A stretch of DNA of 64,000 bases, taken from the NCBI RefSeq assembly GCF_042662225.1, contig NZ_JBHSYQ010000016.1:620001-684000 (forward strand). The letters are read 5' to 3'. Every line of letters begins with the position of its first letter. Within the stretch, counting starts at the first letter, position 1. Below are positions 24,730 through 33,728 of this stretch, one piece after another. Both the position numbers and the translations under genes were made by a program. Under the pieces are notes generated by a model. That model did not search any database and was not told where the DNA came from. It worked only from the letters and a program-made list of their open reading frames with translations. This stretch comes from Nibribacter roseus. Its GTDB lineage: Bacteria > Bacteroidota > Bacteroidia > Cytophagales > Hymenobacteraceae.

Positions 24730-26751
24730 ATGCCTAAGACGAAGACTTCTCTCCCGCTTGTAACATCAGACTCTTGGCTTACCCCTTATGCCCCAAAGCT
24801 GGAGCAAAGGTTAAAAAGGTTTAAAGAGGTGCAGAAAGGCATAGTTAATGACGCCGGCAGTCTTTCTGATTATGCCTCATGGTACAAGCAAATGGGCCTT
24901 CATTATGAGCCAGAGAACAAAGGCTGGCGTTACCGTGAATGGGCTCCTGCCGCAAAGGCCCTTTTCCTCATCGGTGATTTCAACTTTTGGGATCGATCGC
25001 AACACCAGCTTACCAGAAATGAAGAGGGCATTTGGGAAATTTTCTTGCCTGAATCTGAGGTACAGATAAAACACGGCCACCGCTACAAAGTACATGTTAT
25101 AGGAGCAGACAACTCAGCTAAAGACCGAGTGTCACCTTTTGTGTTCAGGGCAGTGCAAGACCCCCAAACTTATGATTTCTCGGGTCAGGTGTGGGCTCCG
25201 GAAGTGGAATTTGAGTGGACAGACCAGAAGTTCAGCGTTAAAAAAGTAAAGCACCCCCTTATTTACGAATGTCATGTGGGCATGGCCCAGGAAAAGCATG
25301 GTGTTGGAACATACCGTGAGTTTGCTGACCAGATTCTACCGCGCATAAAAGAGACAGGGTACAACTGCATTCAGCTAATGGCGCTGGCCGAGCACCCCTA
25401 CTATGGTTCCTTTGGCTATCACGTGTCTAACTTCTTTGCCCCTACCTCACGTTTCGGCACTCCTGAAGACCTGAAATACATGATCAATGAGGCGCACCGC
25501 CTGGGTATTGCAGTGGTCATGGATTTGATACACGCCCATGCGGTAAAAAACGAAGCAGAGGGACTCGTGAATTTTGATGGCTCTAACGGGCAATACTTTC
25601 ACGCTGGGCCGCGCGGCCACCACCCCGGCTGGGATTCTAAATTGTTCAACTACGGCGTGCCTGAGGTTCGCAGATTCTTACTTTCTAATGTTAAATACTG
25701 GCTCGAAGAGTTTCATATAGATGGTTTCCGATTTGATGGGGTTACTTCTATGTTGTACCACCACCACGGCGAAGGCGTCGCGTTTGACCATTATGACAAA
25801 TACTTTGATGCCGGAGTAGACGAAGACGCTATTCTGTACATGCAGCTTGCCACCGACCTTTCTCATACATGCAAGGCCGGTTCTATTTTGATTGCAGAAG
25901 ACATGAGCGGTATGCCTGGTCTGTGCCGACCAATAAAAGAAGGCGGAGTGGGCTTTGACTTCAGGTTGGGCATGGGAATACCTGATTACTGGATCAAGAC
26001 CTTAAAGCACAAAAAAGACGAAGAGTGGAACCTGGATGAGTTCTGGCACGAGCTTACCAACCGCCGGCCTTTAGAGAAAACAGTTGCCTACGCTGAATCT
26101 CATGATCAATCCTTGGTGGGTGACAAGACCATTGCTTTCTGGCTCATGGACAAAGAGATGTATACCCACATGCGTACCAGTGACAAAAGTCTGATTATTG
26201 ACCGCGGCATTGCCCTGCACAAAATGATCAGGCTGTTCACCATGGCTCTTGGGGGCGAAGCTTACCTCACCTTTATGGGCAACGAGTTTGGTCACCCAGA
26301 GTGGGTAGACTTTCCGCGTGAAGGAAACAATTGGAGCTACCAATATGCCCGCAGGCAATGGTCATTGGTAGATAACCCAGATTTACGCTACCGCCACTTG
26401 TGGCAGTTTGAAAAAGACATGTTAACTGTGGCCAAAAAACACAAGATGTTAGAAGGAGGAACAGCCCATAAACTGCACCAGGACAACCACAATAACGTAA
26501 TAGTTTTTGAACGCGGAGGTCTGCTGTTTCTCTTCAATTTCCATGTTAGCCATTCAGTTCCTGACTATATTTTCCCTGTAGATCATGCAGGAACTTACCA
26601 AATAATTCTTTCCTCTGATTCACCTGAAACAGGCGGTCATAACCGAGTAGACACCTCTATTCTATACTTTACCCAACCTACAGCCTATGGCCCTAGAATG
26701 AGTATTTATTTACCAAACCGTTCAGCACTGGTGTTAGCCAGAAGAGACTGA
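24730..26751 (+). CDS. glgB: 1,4-alpha-glucan branching enzyme, eukaryotic-type
   Basis: The 673-residue enzyme makes alpha-1,6 branches in glycogen. It has the CBM48 domain (RYREWAPAAKALFLIGDFNF near residue 70), the GH13 barrel and a C-terminal beta domain. Catalytic residues are D336 (HIDGFRFDGVTSMLYHHHG), E390 (ILIAEDMSGMP) and D459 (YAESHDQSLVGDKT). The motif YHHHG and the short N-terminus resemble the branching enzymes of yeast and animals rather than the E. coli GlgB type, which is longer. This fits the GT3 glycogen synthase, also of eukaryotic type, at 31022. It is cytoplasmic. The family palindrome and then a terminator follow. Confidence 0.93.
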   Translation: MPKTKTSLPLVTSDSWLTPYAPKLEQRLKRFKEVQKGIVNDAGSLSDYASWYKQMGLHYEPENKGWRYREWAPAAKALFLIGDFNFWDRSQHQLTRNEEGIWEIFLPESEVQIKHGHRYKVHVIGADNSAKDRVSPFVFRAVQDPQTYDFSGQVWAPEVEFEWTDQKFSVKKVKHPLIYECHVGMAQEKHGVGTYREFADQILPRIKETGYNCIQLMALAEHPYYGSFGYHVSNFFAPTSRFGTPEDLKYMINEAHRLGIAVVMDLIHAHAVKNEAEGLVNFDGSNGQYFHAGPRGHHPGWDSKLFNYGVPEVRRFLLSNVKYWLEEFHIDGFRFDGVTSMLYHHHGEGVAFDHYDKYFDAGVDEDAILYMQLATDLSHTCKAGSILIAEDMSGMPGLCRPIKEGGVGFDFRLGMGIPDYWIKTLKHKKDEEWNLDEFWHELTNRRPLEKTVAYAESHDQSLVGDKTIAFWLMDKEMYTHMRTSDKSLIIDRGIALHKMIRLFTMALGGEAYLTFMGNEFGHPEWVDFPREGNNWSYQYARRQWSLVDNPDLRYRHLWQFEKDMLTVAKKHKMLEGGTAHKLHQDNHNNVIVFERGGLLFLFNFHVSHSVPDYIFPVDHAGTYQIILSSDSPETGGHNRVDTSILYFTQPTAYGPRMSIYLPNRSALVLARRD

Positions 26752-26760
26752 TAAATAATT

Positions 26761-26800
26761 CTGTTTTGCGCCTCTTTTGTAGAAAACAGGCGCAAAACAG
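26761..26800. repeat. Palindrome family copy, one mismatch in the arms
   Basis: CTGTTTTGCGCCTCTTTT at 26761 and AAAACAGGCGCAAAACAG at 26783-26800 pair except for one base. The middle GCGCC differs from other copies but is mirrored in the second arm. It lies nine bases after the stop of glgB. Confidence 0.9.
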
Positions 26801-26857
26801 AGAGGGATAATTTATAAATCTTCACTGACCTCCATTGGCGAAGAACAAGTAGTATGG

Positions 26858-26900
26858 ACCAACAAAAAGGCTCCTTTATCAGAGGAGCCTTTTTGTTGGT
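26858..26900. terminator. Bidirectional terminator between glgB and the GT4 gene
   Basis: An 18-bp perfect stem (ACCAACAAAAAGGCTCCT at 26858-26875 with its reverse complement at 26883-26900) with a 7-base loop and T-rich segments on both sides serves the two convergent genes. Confidence 0.85.
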
Positions 26901-26925
26901 ATTGTTAATGGTACTATGATTGTTG

Positions 26926-28245
26926 TTAATCTATTACCCCATATAAAGCATCTAGTACCTTATCAGCGGTAGCATCCCAGGTCATTTCTTTGATGGCTTG
27001 CTGGTTTGCCTCAACTTTTTTCTTGCGGTATCTGCTGTCTTTCAGTAAGTGCAGAATCTCTTCAGCCATGGCATCCACGTCATGATAATCGGCCACACAG
27101 GCTTCTGGTAACACCTCACCGGCACCAGTTTGATTGCTGATAACTACGGGAAGACCGGCTTGTGTAGCCTCTAACACAGACAATCCGAAAGGCTCAGATA
27201 AAGCAGGCAGACAATACACCCCTGAATTCAGGAGGAGCTCCTCAGCTTGCTCAGGTGGTAAAAAACCGGTAAAGGTAACGGTTTTCTCTAGTCCTAACTT
27301 TTGGGCCTGCTGTTTTGCATCTTCCAAAAGAGGGCCATGGCCACCCATGACGAAATGAACATTACCGTCTTTACTTGCTACTTTTTTGGCTATTTTCAAG
27401 AACTGCAGAGGTCCTTTCTGTGAGACCATGCGGCCCAGAAAGGCAACTTGGTTGACAGCCGACTTGGCTGGTTCCTGAACTGTACAATCAGAGCAGCCGT
27501 TGTATACAACCTTTACCTTTTTAGCTGGAATTCCGTACCGTTTGACAATCATTTGGGCGGTTCTGTCGCTGACGGCTAAAACAAGATCTGCTTTTTCCAT
27601 TGCCTTTACCTCCAGCTCATACACCCAACCCACTGGGTCTCCTGCCTGTCTGTCAAACGAAAGGCTGTGCACGTGCAGCACCAACGGAACTTTACGCTGG
27701 GTTTTGATTTCAATACCAGCCAAGAAAGTCATCCAGTCATGGGCATACACCACGTCTATTTCACGATGAGAAGCCAGACGGGCCGCATAGCGGGCGAATT
27801 GGATTACCTCAAAGTTCATGGTTCCTTTGGCCATAGAAGCCAAAGCAATTTCAGGGTTGGCTTTAGCACTAGGCGCAGACGGTGCCGATGCTTCTACCGC
27901 TTCTACTTCTTTGGTGATGATATCAGCCAGCTCCTCCTCCTCTTCAGGTGAGGCAACCGGGGCATTATCATAGGGTAATAAGTTAGCAGACACACGCAGT
28001 GTCTTGGCAAAACGCTCCAGATTTCTCTCAGCAGGAGCTTGTTGCACCTCCGCTAGGTCTATATCTTTTAGGCCAAACACTTCGGCATGTTTCTCTAAAG
28101 CCTTGTCTTGGGCTTGAGGCACAATCATTGTAAGGTCCACCTCTTTGGCCAAAGCCTTTGCTAAATGGAAGCAAGCTTTTCCAACTCCACCATTCAGAAT
28201 CGGCTGGTCTTCCCAACCCAGCATTAGTACACGCAGTCTTTTCAT
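26926..28245 (-). CDS. Glycosyltransferase family 4 protein
   Basis: The 439-residue protein has the GT-B fold. The N-terminal half begins RVLMLGWEDQPILNGGVGKA, the acceptor-side glycine loop also seen in glycogen synthases. The C-terminal half has VAFLGRMVSQKGPLQFLK, GGHGPLLEDAKQ and the EX7E signature region SEPFGLSVLEATQAGLPVVI. A loop at about 110-150 is rich in Glu, Ala, Ser and Pro (VEASAPSAPSAKANP) and looks disordered. It lies in the glucan cluster and could elongate or prime an alpha-glucan, possibly with an NDP-glucose donor, but the substrate is inferred from context. There is no membrane segment. Confidence 0.88.
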   Translation of the reverse strand: MKRLRVLMLGWEDQPILNGGVGKACFHLAKALAKEVDLTMIVPQAQDKALEKHAEVFGLKDIDLAEVQQAPAERNLERFAKTLRVSANLLPYDNAPVASPEEEEELADIITKEVEAVEASAPSAPSAKANPEIALASMAKGTMNFEVIQFARYAARLASHREIDVVYAHDWMTFLAGIEIKTQRKVPLVLHVHSLSFDRQAGDPVGWVYELEVKAMEKADLVLAVSDRTAQMIVKRYGIPAKKVKVVYNGCSDCTVQEPAKSAVNQVAFLGRMVSQKGPLQFLKIAKKVASKDGNVHFVMGGHGPLLEDAKQQAQKLGLEKTVTFTGFLPPEQAEELLLNSGVYCLPALSEPFGLSVLEATQAGLPVVISNQTGAGEVLPEACVADYHDVDAMAEEILHLLKDSRYRKKKVEANQQAIKEMTWDATADKVLDALYGVID

Positions 28246-28316
28246 TTTTTACTCAAAACTCCTTTATTCCAGATGCCACAATATAAGGCATAAACATATA
28301 AACGCAGCAATATCTG

Positions 28317-28324
28317 CAAATATA
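28317..28324 (-). promoter_or_regulatory. Candidate -7 element upstream of the GT4 gene
   Basis: The minus strand reads TATATTTG, a perfect TAnnTTTG box, 72 bases before the ATG of the GT4 gene. I see no matching -33 element. Confidence 0.3.
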
Positions 28325-28460
28325 GTCAAGGGAAATCTATTTATTTTTGCTTCTTTGCCGCCAAGAGCAGCCACCAACGTAACTTTCAGTACTAATACAA
28401 GTTTCTAATGAATTAGTACGAAGACTTACTCCGCTTGCTGCCCAAACTTTTAATGACACT

Positions 28461-30893
28461 ATGAACGAATCAATACAGGATAACAATTACATGATCAATG
28501 ACCTGGGGGCGAAGCACGAAGAATACTTCGCGGGAACCGTTACTCAGGTTGAAAACGATAAAAATTTTGCGGTATTTACCTGTGACAACCATGTTGCCTT
28601 ACGTGTAGAAGCCATAAACCAACATACAATACGCTTCAGATTTGCCACGAGCGCTGGCTTTGGCAGAGACTTCTCTTATGCTATTGCTCCGGACAGACTG
28701 CAGGAAAACGTAAAACTGAAAGTAAAGGAGCTGCACGACCATTACCGGTTAACGACCAAAGAACTTATCTGCACCATTACCAAAAAAGGACTGCGTTCCC
28801 GCATAGTAGACAAATCTGGCCAGGTGCTGTTAGAAGATGAAAAAGGGTTCCACTGGCAAGACCACAAAGATTACGGCGGCGAGATAGTGAAAATGAGCAA
28901 GCACGCCCGCCCCAGAGAATTCTACTATGGGTTAGGTGATAAAGCCGAAAACATGAACCTGCGGGGCAAGCGCTTCGAGAACTGGGGTGCCGACACGTAT
29001 GGCTACACCAAAGGTTCTGACCCACTGTACAAGAACATTAATTTTTTTATGGGCCTGCACAACCGGCAGGCTTACGGTGTCTTCTTTGACAACACCTTCC
29101 GTTCCTTCTTTGATTTTGGCAGCGAACGCACAGAAATCACCAGCTTCTGGGCCCAAGGCGGTGTCATGGATTATTATTTCATTTACGGCCCTACCCTTAC
29201 TGAGGTAGTACAGAAATACACACTTTTAACGGGTACTCCTGAGCTGCCACCGCTATGGTCGCTGGGGTACCACCAATGTAAATGGAGCTACTACCCAGAA
29301 AGTGTGGTAAATGACATCGCCAAAGGTTTCCGTGACCGTCAGATTCCGTGCGACGCCCTGTACCTGGACATTGACTACATGGAAGGATTTAGATGCTTCA
29401 CCTGGTCTAAAAATTATTTCCCTGAGCCCAAGCGCATGGTGCAGGAACTAAAGGAGGACGGATTTAAGACTGTGGTGATCATTGACCCGGGCATCAAGAT
29501 TGACCCGGACTACGAAGTGTTCCAGCAAGGCATAGAGAATGACTATTTCTGCCGTCGCGCTGATGGGCCGCTGTACAAAGGCACCGTTTGGCCTGGGCTC
29601 TGCCACTTCCCAGATTTTACCCGGCCAGATGTGCGCGAGTGGTGGACAGGTTTGTTTGAGGGGTTAATGGAAACGGGCATTGCAGGTGTTTGGAATGACA
29701 TGAACGAACCCGCTGTGTTTGAAATTGGTACTTTCCCTAATGACGTACGTCACTCCTTTGACGGAGAACCTTGCAGCCACCGGAAAGCGCACAATATATA
29801 CGGCATGCAAATGGCACGGGCAACTTATGAGGGAGTAAAGAAATTCGTGCACCCTAACCGTCCTTTCACCATTACCCGTTCTGGTTACGCTGGGGTGCAA
29901 CGCTACGCCTCTGCCTGGACCGGCGATAACATAGCCTCTTGGGACCATTTATGGTTAGCCAATATTCAGTGCCAACGCTTGAGTATCTCTGGAATTTCAT
30001 TTGTGGGCTCAGACATTGGGGGCTTTATTGAAACACCAGACGGTGAACTGTACATCCGGTGGTTGCAATTGGGTATTTTCCATCCTTTCTGCCGCACTCA
30101 CTCCTCTGGTGACCACGGAGATCAGGAGCCATGGTCATTTGGGGAGCCGTATACATCTTTGGCCCGGCAGTTCATTGAATTGCGGTACCAATTACTTCCC
30201 TACATCTATACCACCTTCTGGCAATACGCCACCCACGGCACCCCAATGCTGCGTCCGCTGGCTTTGTTGGATCAGAACGACCCGGAGTGTTATTACCGTA
30301 TGGCTGAGTTTTGCATGGGCGACCATGTACTGGTCTGCCCTATCACGCAACCGGGAGTAGACGGACGAATCATGTACCTGCCGCAAGGCGAGTGGTATGA
30401 CTTCTGGACAGATAAATTGGAAACTGGTAAACAAGAGGTTTGGGCTGATGCTCCATTAAATCGTGTGCCTATGTTCATCAGGGCTGGAGCAGTATTACCT
30501 CTGTACCCGGTACAACAGTATGTTGGTCAGATAGAGGCACCTGAAGTCTCTCTTCACGTGTATTACAGTGAAAACTCCTGCCAAAGTGTACTATATGAAG
30601 ACGGTGGTGAAGGCTATGGCTACGCAGAAGGAAATTACCTGCATAAAACTTTCTTCACGGCCACTTCCTTTACCACCTTTTCTGTTTCACAGAAAAGGGA
30701 GGGCAAGGGTTCAGATAACTACAGCATGTACCATGTGGTGATTCACGGGTTACCGGCGCCAACGGCCACAGTGGTGGTAGACGAACAGGAAATACCTTTT
30801 GAAACGGTACCAGAAAGCAATTTGCTCTTGGTGAAAGTGCCGGCAGCTTTTGAGCTGCTCAGTCTGCACTCTGAACCAAAAACATCTGTTTAG
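28461..30893 (+). CDS. Alpha-glucosidase, glycoside hydrolase family 31
   Basis: The 810-residue enzyme has an N-terminal beta-sandwich (IRFRFATSAGFGRDFSYAI), the GH31 barrel and two C-terminal beta domains. The nucleophile is D413 in VWNDMNEPAVFE and the acid/base is D489 in WTGDNIASW. Other family blocks are YLDIDYMEGFRCFTW and FVGSDIGGFIETPDGELYIR. There is no signal peptide, so it works in the cytoplasm, where it would release glucose from alpha-glucan oligosaccharides or remodel stored glycogen. It sits between the GT4 gene and the GT3 glycogen synthase. The long perfect palindrome at 30909 follows the stop. Confidence 0.93.
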   Translation: MNESIQDNNYMINDLGAKHEEYFAGTVTQVENDKNFAVFTCDNHVALRVEAINQHTIRFRFATSAGFGRDFSYAIAPDRLQENVKLKVKELHDHYRLTTKELICTITKKGLRSRIVDKSGQVLLEDEKGFHWQDHKDYGGEIVKMSKHARPREFYYGLGDKAENMNLRGKRFENWGADTYGYTKGSDPLYKNINFFMGLHNRQAYGVFFDNTFRSFFDFGSERTEITSFWAQGGVMDYYFIYGPTLTEVVQKYTLLTGTPELPPLWSLGYHQCKWSYYPESVVNDIAKGFRDRQIPCDALYLDIDYMEGFRCFTWSKNYFPEPKRMVQELKEDGFKTVVIIDPGIKIDPDYEVFQQGIENDYFCRRADGPLYKGTVWPGLCHFPDFTRPDVREWWTGLFEGLMETGIAGVWNDMNEPAVFEIGTFPNDVRHSFDGEPCSHRKAHNIYGMQMARATYEGVKKFVHPNRPFTITRSGYAGVQRYASAWTGDNIASWDHLWLANIQCQRLSISGISFVGSDIGGFIETPDGELYIRWLQLGIFHPFCRTHSSGDHGDQEPWSFGEPYTSLARQFIELRYQLLPYIYTTFWQYATHGTPMLRPLALLDQNDPECYYRMAEFCMGDHVLVCPITQPGVDGRIMYLPQGEWYDFWTDKLETGKQEVWADAPLNRVPMFIRAGAVLPLYPVQQYVGQIEAPEVSLHVYYSENSCQSVLYEDGGEGYGYAEGNYLHKTFFTATSFTTFSVSQKREGKGSDNYSMYHVVIHGLPAPTATVVVDEQEIPFETVPESNLLLVKVPAAFELLSLHSEPKTSV

Positions 30894-30908
30894 AGAACGC
30901 TTATCAAC

Positions 30909-30968
30909 AACAAGTCGTGTGTTTTAGGGCTGTTTTGGCTAAAACAGCCCTAAAACACACGACTTGTT
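30909..30968. repeat. Palindrome family copy with perfect 28-bp arms
   Basis: Arms 30909-30936 and 30941-30968 are exact reverse complements with the 4-base loop GGCT. The inner part is GTGTTTTAGGGCTGTTTT. This is the longest copy. It lies between the convergent GH31 and glycogen synthase genes, 15 and 53 bases from their stops. Confidence 0.93.
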
Positions 30969-31021
30969 TATTATGCTAAAGCCGTAGCTTTTTCTAGTTT
31001 GCAGGTTAGTGAAGAAACAAA

Positions 31022-32821
31022 CTATTCTTCGGAGTTGGTGGTCAGGGCCAGCTGATACGCCCGCTCATAATGCACCAGTAATTTTTTCCAGTCAAACATT
31101 TCTGAAAGGCCTTCCACCTTGTTTCGTTGGGCAATACGCTCACGGCGGCTCATTTCCACGTAATCAAACATGTGGCGGGTAAGCTGCTCGGCGGCATCGT
31201 CAAAGCTTCTTTCGTGGCGGTCAATTACATAAATACCTTTGTCAGTGTATTTTTTCACGTGCTTCTTCACGTAATCACCAAATCCTGAAAGGTCACTGGT
31301 GACGGCCGGAATACCGCTCGCCACACATTCTAAAGGGGTATACCCCCACGGCTCATAGTAACTCGGAAAAACGCCCAAGTGGCAGCCTCTCACAAACTGA
31401 CCATACTCCATACCGAACAGCGGGTTAATGGGCGAGATAAAGTCTGGGTGGTACACCACCTTCACCCTATCATCAGCATTGTTAACCAAGTTGGAAGTAC
31501 GCAGGAAATGAAGAATCTCATCAGTTTGGTCATTCACCAGATTGTGCGTGACTACCGGCGGTAGCTGATGCGTTTTCCAGGACTGAATGGTTCTGCGGTA
31601 GCGCAGTTTCCAATAGTCGTCCACGAAGCTGTTTAGCTCAGGCAACTTATGATCGGTGCAACTGGCGGCGGCATTGAACAGCCGCTCTCCTAACTGTTCC
31701 TGAATTGATTCTACCGTATCCTGAATTTCCTCCATCAGCGCCTTTGAATGCAGCACCGCCGGATTGATGGAATAAAAAGGTTGTTTGGTCACGAAAAACA
31801 TTACCACCGTCATGTCTGATTTTGCCTGCTTCATGCGGTGATTCAGGCGAGCCAGGGCCTCCAGGGTAAGGTCAAAGCCTTTGTTGCGGTACTCATACCT
31901 ACCAGAGGTGAAGAAATAAATGGTTTTCTCCAGATCAAAGGGGAAGCTCTGGAAGAAATGCCCCATCACAAAGCGGTGGATCTTCTTCTTATACGTTAAA
32001 TGCAGGTTCTGAAACTCGTGCATGGCCGTAAACCGCCGGATGTTCAAGCCATTGGGTAGTACGGTATCTGGTATGCGGTCCAGCAGGTATATACACTCCC
32101 GCACCGTTACCTCACTTACCGTAGTAAACACATGGGCCCCGTGTGCGGCAGCCCTTTCTATAGACACTGCCGGTTCAATATTGAAATGACGGGCTTCGTG
32201 CTGCCAATCTACCGAGGTGAGTTGATCATAGAAATTAGGATCATTCATGGCCAGGTAACGGCCCAGTAAGGTAGCGTGGGTGGTAAAGACTATTTTTACC
32301 GGCACTTGCTCCCGCCTCAGGTCCGGAATGGCAGAACCCACCATCCATTCATGGAAGTGCGCCACTACTTTGGTTTTATCAGCCAGTATTTTTATGTACC
32401 GCTTCACCATGTCACCGAAGGCCAATACCTGGTTCAGCAGATCTTCATTGGAGGTGGGTATTCTATGGTTCTCCCAAAGAAAGTATTTTATCTCGCTCAG
32501 TCCCCTGAAGGCACTTTGCGGGTTGATTAATACAATTTTGGGACGGCCAGTCACTAGCCAGGTGCCGTAGTAACACTCAATGCCCTGCTCTCTCAGTTCC
32601 AGCACTGCCTTTCCGTAGACATCAGAATAGTCGTCTGAAGGCTCAAATTCGGCAGCGGCCTGGTTTGGGAAGTAAGGTCCAATCAGACAATATTGGTCAC
32701 CCCAATATTCCATCATGGCCGGTACTTTGGACCGGATTACCGTATAAATTCCACCTACTTGGTTGCAGGCTTCCCAGGCTATTTCTAATAAGTGTGGAGA
32801 GGCAGTAGACTTTTTGTCCAT
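31022..32821 (-). CDS. Glycogen synthase, GT3 family (eukaryotic-type)
   Basis: The 599-residue protein matches animal and fungal glycogen synthases rather than bacterial GlgA: LLEIAWEACNQVGGIYTVIR at the start, VVAHFHEWMVGSAIPDLR, HGAHVFTTVSEVTVRECIYL, LPNGLNIRRF, FFTSGRYEYRNKGFDL and YYEPWGYTPLECVASGIPAV, where the Glu is catalytic. GT3 enzymes normally use UDP-glucose, whereas GlgA uses ADP-glucose, so the donor here is probably UDP-glucose. It lacks the long C-terminal regulatory tail of the animal enzymes. With the branching enzyme at 24730 it gives a full glycogen-building set. It is cytoplasmic. Confidence 0.93.
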   Translation of the reverse strand: MDKKSTASPHLLEIAWEACNQVGGIYTVIRSKVPAMMEYWGDQYCLIGPYFPNQAAAEFEPSDDYSDVYGKAVLELREQGIECYYGTWLVTGRPKIVLINPQSAFRGLSEIKYFLWENHRIPTSNEDLLNQVLAFGDMVKRYIKILADKTKVVAHFHEWMVGSAIPDLRREQVPVKIVFTTHATLLGRYLAMNDPNFYDQLTSVDWQHEARHFNIEPAVSIERAAAHGAHVFTTVSEVTVRECIYLLDRIPDTVLPNGLNIRRFTAMHEFQNLHLTYKKKIHRFVMGHFFQSFPFDLEKTIYFFTSGRYEYRNKGFDLTLEALARLNHRMKQAKSDMTVVMFFVTKQPFYSINPAVLHSKALMEEIQDTVESIQEQLGERLFNAAASCTDHKLPELNSFVDDYWKLRYRRTIQSWKTHQLPPVVTHNLVNDQTDEILHFLRTSNLVNNADDRVKVVYHPDFISPINPLFGMEYGQFVRGCHLGVFPSYYEPWGYTPLECVASGIPAVTSDLSGFGDYVKKHVKKYTDKGIYVIDRHERSFDDAAEQLTRHMFDYVEMSRRERIAQRNKVEGLSEMFDWKKLLVHYERAYQLALTTNSEE

Positions 32822-33060
32822 GGGCAGTTCGATTTTGACCTATATTACTCAAAAAAGCAGAAAACGGATGTAGTAAACTACTCTTTTTCTAAAGAATTTT
32901 TACTTTAGAGGCACACCTTTTTAAAACTATCGTAATGAAAAGACTGCCGTAGAAAATGATGTTAGACGCATATAAACTTTAGCTCTAACATATCTTTCTC
33001 TTTCTTAATACTTTCTGCAAAGTATACAGTTTAACTACGGCAAAAGATAAATGCGGGGCT

Positions 33061-33168
33061 ATGAACCCAGCTAAAAACTTACTGGCAGAGTTTAAAAATT
33101 TCAATTCTGGAATTACCAGTAAACATGATAGAAAGGTTAAAGCATTAAAAGGACTACCCACTACATAA
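33061..33168 (+). CDS. Possible 35-residue small protein
   Basis: An ATG at 33061 opens MNPAKNLLAEFKNFNSG and ends KALKGLPTT with a TAA at 33166-33168. It is basic, with helical character at the N-terminus. It lies in the 402-base gap between the glycogen synthase and thioesterase genes, 55 bases before the latter. Nothing but its composition supports it. The rest of the gap holds no other gene. Confidence 0.22.
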   Translation: MNPAKNLLAEFKNFNSGITSKHDRKVKALKGLPTT

Positions 33169-33223
33169 AATCGGGCTGAAATTCAGCTTCACTAATTTTA
33201 ACAACAACAGCAGAACAACACCT

Positions 33224-33655
33224 ATGAGCACCGTATATGAAGGCCAGGTAATTTGGTCACAGATTGATGCAAACATGCACCTGCGCCATTCGGCTTACGC
33301 CGATTTTGCCGCCCAAGCCCGTATCGCCATGCTAGATAGCTTGGGACTTGATTTTAAATCGTTTCAGAAGTTACGAATCGGACCTATTCTTTTCAGAGAA
33401 GAATTGCAGTACCTGCGCGAGGTTTCCATCAATGACACGGTTAAAATACATTCGGTACTAACCAAAGCCAGACAAGACGGGTCACGCTGGTCTATCAGGC
33501 ACGAGGTGTTTCGTGGTGACGGCACCAAAGCAGCGGTTATTCTGGTAGACGGAGCCTGGATAGATATTGCGCAACGGAAATTAGCTACCTTGCCACAGGA
33601 ACTCTCCGAGAAGTTTATGGGCTTACCCAAAGCTGAAGAGTTTACGTTGGAATAA
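33224..33655 (+). CDS. Acyl-CoA thioesterase, hotdog fold
   Basis: The 143-residue protein has the 4HBT-type hotdog pattern: YEGQVIWSQIDANMHLRHSA (the Asp/His region of the active site near residues 14-19), AYADFAAQARIAMLDSLGL in the long helix, GPILFREELQYLREVSIND and VILVDGAWIDI. It resembles YbgC/FadM-type thioesterases that hydrolyse acyl-CoA or acyl-ACP in the cytoplasm. The substrate chain length cannot be told. The stop is four bases before a perfect palindrome shared with the convergent kinase gene. Confidence 0.88.
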   Translation: MSTVYEGQVIWSQIDANMHLRHSAYADFAAQARIAMLDSLGLDFKSFQKLRIGPILFREELQYLREVSINDTVKIHSVLTKARQDGSRWSIRHEVFRGDGTKAAVILVDGAWIDIAQRKLATLPQELSEKFMGLPKAEEFTLE

Positions 33656-33658
33656 AAA

Positions 33659-33710
33659 TAGCCTCTGTTTTAGGGCTGTTTTTGTAAAAACAGCCCTAAA
33701 ACAGAGGCTA
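33659..33710. repeat. Palindrome family copy with perfect 25-bp arms
   Basis: Arms 33659-33683 and 33686-33710 are exact reverse complements with a 2-base loop. The core CTGTTTTAGGGCTGTTTT equals the family consensus. It lies between convergent genes, 4 and 19 bases from their stop codons. Confidence 0.93.
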
Positions 33711-33728
33711 ACTAAAGGATATTGATAG

